Assembly: GCA_017462345.1 (NCBI GenBank)
Contig: JAFTRI010000012.1
Location: 1 to 41,932 of the forward strand
DNA from: Muribaculaceae bacterium
Lineage (GTDB): Bacteria > Bacteroidota > Bacteroidia > Bacteroidales > Muribaculaceae
Reading direction: 5' to 3'
Length of the DNA stretch: 41,932 nucleotides
The translations under genes were made by a program, and so were the position numbers. The stretch's first letter is position 1; every line of letters begins with the position of its first letter. This document shows positions 29,420 to 35,460 of this stretch, piece after piece. Under the pieces are notes generated by a model that made no database searches, was not told the DNA's origin, and worked only from the letters and a program-made list of their open reading frames with translations.

Positions 29420-29423
29420 TAAA

Positions 29424-29969
29424 GTGGACTTGCGATTTGAGAAAGTAACATTGGAAAATCCTAATAGGCTGTTGCAGCTGCGGAGGCTCTATGAGGCGTC
29501 TTTCCCGGTAGAGGAACGGCGCAGTTGGGAGAGTATATGCCGTAAACTTGCCGATGGTGAGCGGGAATATTCGATGTCGGCCGTAATAATGCCGTCAGGA
29601 TGTTTTGCCGGACTTATTTCAATGTGGAGGTTCCCGGAATGTGTCTATGTCGAGCATTTTGCCATAGGCGAGGAATTACGTGGTAGCGGTATCGGGGGGC
29701 ATGTCATGGATGAAGTGGTGCGCTCGGCCGGAAATTTACCGGTTGTGCTGGAGGCCGAGATGCCGGAAACCGGGGAAATGGCCCGCAGGCGCATAGGTTT
29801 CTATCGCCGGCACGGGTTCGTTGCATGTGAGGATTTTGCATATGTGCAACCGTCATACGAGACGGGGCTTCCGCTGATGCCGCTGATGCTGATGGTGAGC
29901 GGTCAGGTGGCGTCTGTCGAAAATATTGCCCTTAGGATACATCGGAGGGTATATGGAGCGGAGTGGTGA
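29424..29969 (+). CDS. GNAT-family N-acetyltransferase
   Basis: This 181-residue protein carries the acetyl-CoA-binding loop R-G-S-G-I-G at residues 86-91, preceded by the VEHFAIGEELRG strand and followed by the usual helix. GNAT enzymes move an acetyl group from acetyl-CoA to an amine on a small molecule or protein; the acceptor is unknown. The GTG at 29424 is chosen because homology-like sequence (DLRFEKVTL) begins right there and there is no later suitable start before the core fold. A promoter -7 box ends five bases upstream, so the mRNA may be leaderless. It faces the Lrp-type regulator divergently. Confidence 0.82.
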   Translation: MDLRFEKVTLENPNRLLQLRRLYEASFPVEERRSWESICRKLADGEREYSMSAVIMPSGCFAGLISMWRFPECVYVEHFAIGEELRGSGIGGHVMDEVVRSAGNLPVVLEAEMPETGEMARRRIGFYRRHGFVACEDFAYVQPSYETGLPLMPLMLMVSGQVASVENIALRIHRRVYGAEW

Positions 29970-29976
29970 AAAATAT

Positions 29977-30007
29977 TTTGAAAATCAGAATATAGGTTGT
30001 AAATTTG
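29977..30007 (+). promoter_or_regulatory. Promoter of the cobalamin riboswitch transcript
   Basis: TTTG (29977-29980), a 19-base spacer and TAAATTTG (30000-30007) form an exact Bacteroidota promoter. Transcription should begin near 30012, right at the start of the aptamer. Confidence 0.85.
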
Positions 30008-30009
30008 TC

Positions 30010-30170
30010 GCACTAACGGGAAACACGTGAGAATCGTGTACTGTCGCGCAACTGTGAATGTTATCGTGAGTGTGCGGTAATAAAGTCAGGAACCGTGGCT
30101 GTTGAAATACAGCCGATTAGTCGCTTTCGCATGAAGAGCCTGGCTAAACCGTGGATTGGACGGAATTTTC
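30010..30170 (+). promoter_or_regulatory. Cobalamin (vitamin B12) riboswitch aptamer
   Basis: The leader contains the conserved cobalamin core. GGGAA is followed by a hairpin (ACACG, loop TGAGAAT, CGTGT), then ACTGTCGCGCAACTGTGA at about 30040-30057, the hallmark CGCAACTGT segment. The B12 box with AGTCAGGAACCG follows at about 30084-30095. A hairpin at 30097-30114 and a segment (30139-30144) able to pair with the B12 box complete the fold. Cobalamin riboswitches usually turn expression off when B12 is plentiful. The 3' boundary is approximate. Confidence 0.9.
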
Positions 30171-30185
30171 CCGATAATAGGTGAT

Positions 30186-30238
30186 TGTCAACATCCTTTG
30201 TGCAATATTACGGCTGATAGGATGGTTGGCATTTTTTT
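30186..30238 (+). terminator. Terminator (expression platform) of the cobalamin riboswitch
   Basis: An imperfect 11-bp stem (30186-30196 with 30220-30231, one bulge and one G-U) is followed by seven T (30232-30238). It lies between the aptamer and the ATG at 30264. This placement supports control by premature termination when the aptamer is bound. Confidence 0.8.
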
Positions 30239-30263
30239 ATTATTAACCAAATAACGTTTTAAA

Positions 30264-31103
30264 ATGAAAACATTCAGATTATTGGGAAATTTAGGAATTG
30301 CATCATGTCTTGTGATGTCGATGTGTGTCACGTTGTCATCTTGTTCGGATGATGAAGAGGATGAACCGCAACCGGTCGGAACAGGTCAGCAGGGTGGTTC
30401 GGGAGAGGATGACATTGTCCTTGATGTCACTTCTGCCGGTTTAAACTACGGTGAAAACGGAGCATGGAGCTCGGTCTATGATACAGAAACGGGTAATTTT
30501 AACGTGCAGGATTTCAGTTTTTCTCATTTGGCGACTGCAAGTGAATGGGACGGATATGTCTATTATGCCTGGAAAGGATTCTGCCCGACGGTGTCGGTGG
30601 ATAATGCCGACCATCCGGATGGCTATTGGACCGACTACCAGTGGGGGGCAATCACCGGCGGTGGTTATGACGGTGCCGGAAAAGCGTATGTACTTGGCAT
30701 GTGGGATGTTTATGAGAGTCTTGAAACTCTTCCCGATGTCCCGTCTTGCGCAATCAGCTATAAGTCAGGTGCGGTATTTGATCCGGAGGAAATATATGTG
30801 ACTAATAGCGCATGGGGGTATTATGGCATGAAAAACGGTTCGGCCTATAATAAGGCTTTCGGTGAAGGTGACTGGTGCAAGCTCTATATCAGAGGCTCCA
30901 AGGATGGAGTGATAACCGGAACGGTTGAGGTGAATCTTGCACAAGGGACGGACATATTGAACACATGGAAGCGTGTCGATCTTGAAGCATTGGGAGATGT
31001 GGATGTGATTTATTTCCAGATGGCATCGTCCGATACAGGACAGTGGGGCATGAATAATCCTGCCTACTTCTGTCTCGATCGCCTTGTCATTGATGGGGAA
31101 TAA
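30264..31103 (+). CDS. Surface lipoprotein, DUF4465 type, probable BtuH-like B12-binding protein
   Basis: This 279-residue lipoprotein has a lipobox L24-S-S-C27. The acidic run directly after the cysteine (SDDEEDE) matches the Bacteroidota lipoprotein export signal, so surface display is expected. Residues about 50-279 fit DUF4465 (PF14717): GAWSSVYD, WGAITGGGYDG, FDPEEIYVTNSAWGYYGM and FGEGDWCKLYIRG are typical. I recall that Bacteroides BtuH vitamin B12-binding surface lipoproteins are of this domain type; I am moderately sure. The cobalamin riboswitch just upstream independently points to a B12 role. No btuB, btuG or corrinoid transport gene lies beside it in this window. Confidence 0.8.
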   Translation: MKTFRLLGNLGIASCLVMSMCVTLSSCSDDEEDEPQPVGTGQQGGSGEDDIVLDVTSAGLNYGENGAWSSVYDTETGNFNVQDFSFSHLATASEWDGYVYYAWKGFCPTVSVDNADHPDGYWTDYQWGAITGGGYDGAGKAYVLGMWDVYESLETLPDVPSCAISYKSGAVFDPEEIYVTNSAWGYYGMKNGSAYNKAFGEGDWCKLYIRGSKDGVITGTVEVNLAQGTDILNTWKRVDLEALGDVDVIYFQMASSDTGQWGMNNPAYFCLDRLVIDGE

Positions 31104-31124
31104 TCCCGGCTCAGTACAAAAAAA

Positions 31125-31308
31125 GAGGATGCCTCAAAACTCAATTTCTGAGAATATGGACTCATAATTTGAAATTTGAGAATCCTAAAAGATAAAATAA
31201 AGGGTGGTCGTATCAAGCTCTGTGTTGAGTAGGATACGACCCTTTTAATGCTTATTAGTTATAATCTATTACTTTTTTGAGTGACCCTTTTAGTTTTTAG
31301 ACACCCTC
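31125..31308. mobile_element. 184-bp element with imperfect terminal inverted repeats (MITE-like or insertion-sequence remnant)
   Basis: The left end (31125-31144, GAGGATGCCTCAAAACT...) and the reverse complement of the right end (31289-31308, GAGGGTGTCTAAAAACT...) agree at 16 of 20 positions. Inside lies a hairpin with a perfect GGTCGTATC/GATACGACC stem (about 31206-31247) flanked by AAAGGG and CCCTTT. No coding frame and no clear target-site duplication are seen. It fills most of the 296-base gap before the toxin-antitoxin locus. The shape suggests a non-autonomous element or two fused ends of a lost insertion sequence. Confidence 0.5.
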
Positions 31309-31356
31309 ATGCTGTTATTTTAAACTTTTGTCTCGAAATTTTGTTTATGTGATATG

Positions 31357-31369
31357 ATTGTTATACAAT
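31357..31369. promoter_or_regulatory. Possible antitoxin operator palindrome
   Basis: ATTGT-TAT-ACAAT is a 13-base palindrome about 30 bases before the antitoxin start codon. Ribbon-helix-helix antitoxins commonly bind such short inverted repeats to repress their own operon. In AT-rich DNA this could also be chance. Confidence 0.35.
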
Positions 31370-31399
31370 TGAACTACTAATATTATATAACATATAACT

Positions 31400-31645
31400 A
31401 TGGCTATGGTAATAGAAAGAAAACAAACTGCTTTTAGACTAAGTACAAGTTTACTAAATAAATTAAGAGAAGCCGCGGATAGAGAAAATCGCAGTCTGAA
31501 CAACTATGTCGAAAGTGTTTTGATGGATGCTGTATCCAGCAATCCAAACAAATTGACTTTGGCGGCAATGAAAGAAGCTCGTGAAAATCGCGACTTGGAA
31601 ACTTTAGATGTAAACAACCTCAAATCGGTAATTGCGTCATTATAG
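31400..31645 (+). CDS. Ribbon-helix-helix antitoxin
   Basis: This 81-residue protein has an N-terminal ribbon-helix-helix fold at about residues 5-48 (RKQTAFRLSTSLLNKLREAADRENRSL with NNYVESVL after it), the DNA-binding part of many type II antitoxins. The C-terminal tail (about 50-81) would wrap the toxin. The stop codon lies five bases before the ATG of the toxin remnant, and a strong AGGAG sequence overlaps it, a typical toxin-antitoxin layout. The reading frame is intact although its partner is broken. The region is AT-rich compared with its neighbours, which suggests acquisition by transfer. Confidence 0.82.
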   Translation: MAMVIERKQTAFRLSTSLLNKLREAADRENRSLNNYVESVLMDAVSSNPNKLTLAAMKEARENRDLETLDVNNLKSVIASL

Positions 31646-31649
31646 GAGT

Positions 31650-31920
31650 ATGTACACCCTTAAAATGTCCGGGCAGTTTAAGAAAGACCTTAAGCGCATT
31701 CAAAATAAACCGAAGAAAATTGAACATCTTGAAGTGGTACTCTCTTTCCTGCAAGAAACCGGTGTAGTCCCTGATATTTATAGCCCTCATAAATTAACAG
31801 GTAATGATGATGGATTTATGGAATGTCATGTGAAAATGACTTTCTGTTAGTTTGGCTCGACGAGGAAGAAAATGTTATCAAACTCGTTTGGGTAGCCATT
31901 CCGAATTGTTCGGGAAATAA
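31650..31920 (+). pseudogene. YafQ/RelE-family mRNA interferase toxin, disrupted by two frameshifts
   Basis: The frame from ATG 31650 (AGGAG at 31644-31648) is open to a stop at 31848-31850, giving a 66-residue protein that ends too early. Adding one A in the AAAA at 31833-31836 restores DFLLVWLDEEENVIKLVW. Adding one G near 31895 restores V-G-H-S-E-L-F-G-K and a stop at 31918-31920. The repaired protein would be about 90 residues and keep the YafQ catalytic histidines and aspartate (HKL, ECHV-K-x-D, and H in GHSELF). The last of these is lost in the real frame, so the toxin should be inactive. Sequencing error at two homopolymer-like sites is an alternative. Confidence 0.78.
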
Positions 31921-31964
31921 TAATTGGTATATTTTGACCAATAAGCCTGGTTGTGTAATATAGA

Positions 31965-31997
31965 CAAAAAAGGAGACTCGTTGAGTCTCCTTTTTTT
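31965..31997. terminator. Bidirectional terminator between toxin remnant and tRNA-Lys
   Basis: An 8-bp perfect stem (31972-31979 with 31983-31990) is flanked by seven A on the left (31965-31971) and seven T on the right (31991-31997). It can end the + strand toxin-antitoxin transcript and also the - strand tRNA-Lys transcript. Confidence 0.85.
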
Positions 31998-31998
31998 G

Positions 31999-32071
31999 TG
32001 ATCCGCCTGGGGCTCGAACCCAGGACCCCAACATTAAAAGTGTTGTGCTCTACCTGCTGAGCTAGCGAATC
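31999..32071 (-). tRNA. tRNA-Lys (anticodon TTT)
   Basis: On the - strand a full cloverleaf forms. The acceptor stem GATTCGC pairs with GCGGATC (one G-U pair), the anticodon stem is CAACA/TGTTG, and the loop CTTTTAA carries anticodon TTT. The T arm is CCTGG-GTTCGAG-CCAGG-like. The discriminator is A and the CCA end is not encoded. It is transcribed from its own promoter (32112-32142). Confidence 0.96.
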
Positions 32072-32111
32072 TCCTTATATGTATGCCCCGGCTGAATTGC
32101 CAAAAGCGATG

Positions 32112-32142
32112 CAAAGGTAGGGCATTTTTTTTATCTGTGCAA
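32112..32142 (-). promoter_or_regulatory. Promoter of tRNA-Lys
   Basis: On the - strand: TTG (32140-32142), a 20-base spacer, and TACCTTTG (32112-32119). The start of transcription would be about 35 bases before the mature tRNA 5' end. Confidence 0.75.
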
Positions 32143-32218
32143 GTTTTGACGGGAATATTTTGAGACAATAATTGCTGTTGCCGAGTGATATTGTTGAACA
32201 GTAGGTGTTTATGTGAAA

Positions 32219-32257
32219 ATAAAGTCATCTGAAACGGGTGCAATCAGATGACTTTAT
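32219..32257 (-). terminator. Terminator of the nfo-transporter transcript
   Basis: A 14-bp perfect stem (32219-32232 with 32244-32257) around an 11-base loop lies 24 bases beyond the transporter stop codon. On the - strand it is followed by TTTTC, a short U-tract. Confidence 0.75.
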
Positions 32258-32281
32258 AATTGGGAGCGTGTCCTGTGAAAA

Positions 32282-33607
32282 TTATTTTTTCTCGGCGTAG
32301 GTCTCTTTAATGAAGAATACCGACAGGGCTCCGGCTGCAAGCAGTACGCCTGCAAGGACAAGCATGTAAACTTGAGATCCGCCTACGAGGCTGAGAAGCA
32401 GTCCGCCAATTGATGCGGCTACGATCTGAGGCAGACATATTGTGCCGTTGAACAACCCGAGGTATGTCCCCATGTTTTTCCCTGAAATGGAGTTGGTGAG
32501 GATGGTGAATGGAAGTGCGAGCATCGCAGCCCATGCGCATCCGATGAGAAGGTATGAGACAAACAGCAGATATTGGTCATGAATGAACATTGTGGAAACA
32601 AAGCCTACGGCCCCGAGAAGCAGACTGAGTGAGTAGACCAGTTTGCGGTCCTTGAACTGGGGAATGACCATTGCCCATATAACCGAGCCTATTGCCTGAA
32701 CTGCAAACAGCACACCGACCCAGTTGCCGGCTTCCTGGTATGCGGCAGATGAGGTATCGTGGGTGTCCCATACGGTATCGGCGATTGCTCCGTTGGTGTA
32801 GGTCCACATGTACATGAATGCGCACCAGCAGAAGAATTGTACCAGACCAACAGTCCAGAATACTTTGGGTGCGTGGATGAGCAGTGACAGCATGGATTCT
32901 TTCCTGGCGGGCTTGTCATCCTTTACTTCATCGGCAAATCCGTGGAATTCGGCATATTCTTTCGGCGGCATTTCCTTTACTTTCCAGAATGTGTAGAGTA
33001 CACAGAGGATCAATATCGCGGCACCTACATAGAATGCGTATGTGACAGATGCGGGTATCTCTCCTTTGGGGGCAATGTTGCTGATACCTATTGCAGTGAA
33101 GATGATGGGCGCAAGGTAGCCAACAAGGCTTCCGGCATTGCAAAGGAAACTCTGGATGGAGTAGGCGAGGCCTTTCTGCCTTTCGTTTACCATGTCGCCA
33201 ACAAGCATTTTGAACGGCTGCATTGCCATGTTGATGGATGTATCGAGGAACATCAAGGCGATGAATCCGAATATCATGGCTCCTGCTACGGTGAGACCGA
33301 AGCTGCCGGCATTGGGCAACAGGCACATTACGATTACAGCAATAGCGGCTCCGAGGATGAGGTAGGGCAGACGGCGTCCGAAACGGCACCATGTCTTGTC
33401 GCTCATAGATCCGATGATGGGTTGTACGATAATTCCCATGAGCGGAGGCAGAATCCAGAAGTAGCTGAGGCTGTGGGGGTCAGCGCCAAGTGTAGCGAAT
33501 ATTCGCGAGATATTGGCACTCTGGAGGGCATAGGCAATCTGGACACCGAAAAATCCGAAACTCAGATTCCACAGTTTCCAGAAGCTTAAATCGGGTTTTG
33601 TTTTCAT
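32282..33607 (-). CDS. MFS sugar transporter, SLC45/GPH-like (probable alpha-glucoside transporter)
   Basis: This 441-residue membrane protein has about 12 hydrophobic spans. It opens with KPDLSFWKLWNLSFGFFGVQ and carries PIIGSMSDKTWCRFGRRLPY (about residues 63-82), a loop typical of the SLC45/sucrose-maltose branch of the glycoside-pentoside-hexuronide transporters. Bacteroidota relatives are usually annotated as maltose or other alpha-glucoside carriers, probably proton-coupled. Substrate cannot be read from the sequence. It starts 39 bases after the endonuclease IV gene on the same strand, with no clear promoter between, so co-transcription is likely despite unrelated roles. Confidence 0.85.
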   Translation of the reverse strand: MKTKPDLSFWKLWNLSFGFFGVQIAYALQSANISRIFATLGADPHSLSYFWILPPLMGIIVQPIIGSMSDKTWCRFGRRLPYLILGAAIAVIVMCLLPNAGSFGLTVAGAMIFGFIALMFLDTSINMAMQPFKMLVGDMVNERQKGLAYSIQSFLCNAGSLVGYLAPIIFTAIGISNIAPKGEIPASVTYAFYVGAAILILCVLYTFWKVKEMPPKEYAEFHGFADEVKDDKPARKESMLSLLIHAPKVFWTVGLVQFFCWCAFMYMWTYTNGAIADTVWDTHDTSSAAYQEAGNWVGVLFAVQAIGSVIWAMVIPQFKDRKLVYSLSLLLGAVGFVSTMFIHDQYLLFVSYLLIGCAWAAMLALPFTILTNSISGKNMGTYLGLFNGTICLPQIVAASIGGLLLSLVGGSQVYMLVLAGVLLAAGALSVFFIKETYAEKK

Positions 33608-33646
33608 GTCTTTAAGTTATAGATGATTAGTTTTGTGATTGTTGTC

Positions 33647-34486
33647 TTATTCTTGTGAGTATAGCCATGCAATCTCCTCAGCCCACAGCCCTTCATCGGG
33701 GGTTTCAAGAATGAGGGGGATGTTGTCCATGCGCGGGTCTTTCATGAGCATTGAGAAAAACAGGCTGCCGAGTACGCCCTTTCCGAGGCTTTCATGACGA
33801 TCCACTTTGGATGCAAGTCCTTTCTTGGTGTCATTGAGGTGCATTGCGCTCAGGTATCCGAGTCCGATGGTTTCGTCAAATTCTTTCCATGTCGCTTCAT
33901 AACCTTCCGGTGTCGAAAGGTCGTAACCTGCTGCGAATGCGTGGCATGAATCGATGCATACCCCTATCCGGCTCTTATCCTCTATCCGGTCAATAATCCG
34001 GGCTATCTGTGCAAAGGAATATCCGAGGTTGCTGCCCTGTCCGGCGGTGTTCTCTATGACGGCTTTTACCCCTGTAGTCTTGTCGAGTGTCAGGTTTATG
34101 GAGTCAGCGATAAGGTCAAGGCAATCGTCGGCCGGTATCATTTTCAGGTGGCTTCCGGGATGGAAGTTCAGCATTGTCAGTCCTAATTGTTCGCAACGCT
34201 GCATCTCGTCGAGGAATGCGTCACGTGACATCTGCAGTTTTTCGGAATCGGGTGCGCCAAGGTTGATGAGATAGCTGTCATGCGGAAGTATCTGTGACGG
34301 GGCGTATCCAAGCCGTGCACAATTGGACTTGAATGCTTCGGCTTCTTTGACTGATATGGGCTTGGATTGCCAGCGGGACGGATTGCGAGTGAACAAGGCA
34401 AATGCACGGGCTCCTATCTCATGGGCATTGACAGGCGCATTGCTTACTCCGGCTCCTGCCGAAACATGGGCTCCAACAAATTTCAT
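33647..34486 (-). CDS. nfo: Endonuclease IV (AP endonuclease)
   Basis: Endonuclease IV cuts DNA at abasic sites using a trinuclear zinc centre. The protein is 279 residues, the usual length. The zinc ligands can be placed: H in LPHDSY, H in NFHPGSH, E in VIENTAG, D and H in CIDSCHA, H in SAMHLND, D and H in KVDRHESLG, and E in LILETP. I chose the ATG at 34486 ([11 protein letters not shown]) over an upstream in-frame ATG at 34504, because the promoter -7 box at 34517-34524 would leave the upstream codon almost no leader, and the family starts at this point. The sugar transporter gene follows. Confidence 0.96.
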   Translation of the reverse strand: MKFVGAHVSAGAGVSNAPVNAHEIGARAFALFTRNPSRWQSKPISVKEAEAFKSNCARLGYAPSQILPHDSYLINLGAPDSEKLQMSRDAFLDEMQRCEQLGLTMLNFHPGSHLKMIPADDCLDLIADSINLTLDKTTGVKAVIENTAGQGSNLGYSFAQIARIIDRIEDKSRIGVCIDSCHAFAAGYDLSTPEGYEATWKEFDETIGLGYLSAMHLNDTKKGLASKVDRHESLGKGVLGSLFFSMLMKDPRMDNIPLILETPDEGLWAEEIAWLYSQE

Positions 34487-34516
34487 ATCAGATATTTTAC
34501 GCATGAATTAGTATTG

Positions 34517-34546
34517 CAAATATAGTAAACAGTTTTGTGCCAACAA
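34517..34546 (-). promoter_or_regulatory. Promoter of nfo
   Basis: On the - strand: TTG (34544-34546), a 19-base spacer, and TATATTTG (34517-34524). It is divergent from the RNA methyltransferase promoter. Confidence 0.7.
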
Positions 34547-34567
34547 TGGATAATCGGGAATTTTAGT

Positions 34568-34575
34568 TACCTTTG
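34568..34575 (+). promoter_or_regulatory. -7 box of the RNA methyltransferase gene
   Basis: TACCTTTG matches TAnnTTTG and lies 18 bases before the ATG at 34594. It overlaps the in-frame TTG at 34573, which therefore cannot be the start. No clear -33 element is seen at the ideal distance. Confidence 0.6.
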
Positions 34576-34593
34576 TCATATAACCGCGGGATT

Positions 34594-35352
34594 ATGGAAC
34601 TGACTAATAGAATAAGGAAAATGGTGGCTTCGCTCGGCAGTGCCCGTTCGCGAAAAGAGGAAGGCTGTTTTGTTGCCGAGGGGACTAAATGCGTTGCCGA
34701 TACATGGGGGCATTTCCGGTGCCGTTATCTGATCGCTGTCGATGAGTGGGTGAAACAGTATGAGGGGATGTGCAGCGGGGCGGACGTGTGTGTCGCCAAG
34801 CGTGCCGATATGGAGCGCATGACGCAGCTGACGACTCCGCCTCAGGTTATCGCGGTGTATGATATTCCGGAACCGGTATCGGACGGGACGGAGCCAGTCA
34901 ACGGACTTGTTATTGCACTTGACCGAGTCCAGGACCCGGGTAATCTCGGAACAATCATCAGGGTTGCCGACTGGTTTGGCGTTACGACATTGCTCTGTAG
35001 CCGTGATACGGTAGACGTGTTCAATCCGAAAGTGGTGCAGGCTACGATGGGGGCGATAGCTCGGGTTAATGTGGTATATTGTGATCTGGTTGATGCCATA
35101 TCGCGAAACCACGATGTCCCGGTTTATGGGACATTCCTTGACGGAGACAGTATATACAGCACATCACTTTCGGGCCGTGGCATTGTGGTAATGGGAAATG
35201 AAGGTCAGGGTATTTCAGATGAGGTAGGGCGGCTTGTCACTCACAGGTTGCTGATTCCGTCATTCCCGCCAGACCGCCCTACATCAGAGTCCCTTAATGT
35301 GGGGATGGCAACGGCTATAACCATAGCCGAGTTCCGCCGCCGTCAATCCTGA
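34594..35352 (+). CDS. RNA 2'-O-methyltransferase, SpoU/TrmH family
   Basis: This 252-residue protein transfers a methyl group from S-adenosylmethionine to a ribose 2'-OH in tRNA or rRNA. The knotted SPOUT domain is clear. Motif 1, DRVQDPGNLGTI, is at 110-121. Motif 2, VVMGNEGQGIS, is at 198-208. Motif 3, SLNVGMATAI, is at 233-242. The N-terminal part (about 1-95) is the substrate-binding domain of the RlmB/TrmH-like proteins. The ATG at 34594 is used because an upstream TTG lies inside the promoter. The RNA target is not determined. radA follows on the same strand after 108 bases. Confidence 0.92.
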   Translation: MELTNRIRKMVASLGSARSRKEEGCFVAEGTKCVADTWGHFRCRYLIAVDEWVKQYEGMCSGADVCVAKRADMERMTQLTTPPQVIAVYDIPEPVSDGTEPVNGLVIALDRVQDPGNLGTIIRVADWFGVTTLLCSRDTVDVFNPKVVQATMGAIARVNVVYCDLVDAISRNHDVPVYGTFLDGDSIYSTSLSGRGIVVMGNEGQGISDEVGRLVTHRLLIPSFPPDRPTSESLNVGMATAITIAEFRRRQS

Positions 35353-35428
35353 CAAAACATAAAAGTAATTATTGATCTGTGGCTGTAGATCATAAATTTA
35401 GGGTTAATGAGATTTGTGGGATGTTTAT

Positions 35429-35436
35429 TAATTTTG
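35429..35436 (+). promoter_or_regulatory. Possible -7 box of radA
   Basis: TAATTTTG fits TAnnTTTG and lies 24 bases before the radA ATG. The expected TTTG at about 35406 is not present, so this is tentative. Confidence 0.45.
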
Positions 35437-35460
35437 TGGTGTGAAAAATGATAATGGGTT

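Noticed and set aside
31632-31649. TTG start for the toxin remnant
   Set aside because: It overlaps the antitoxin end, while the ATG at 31650 has a good AGGAG sequence in front.
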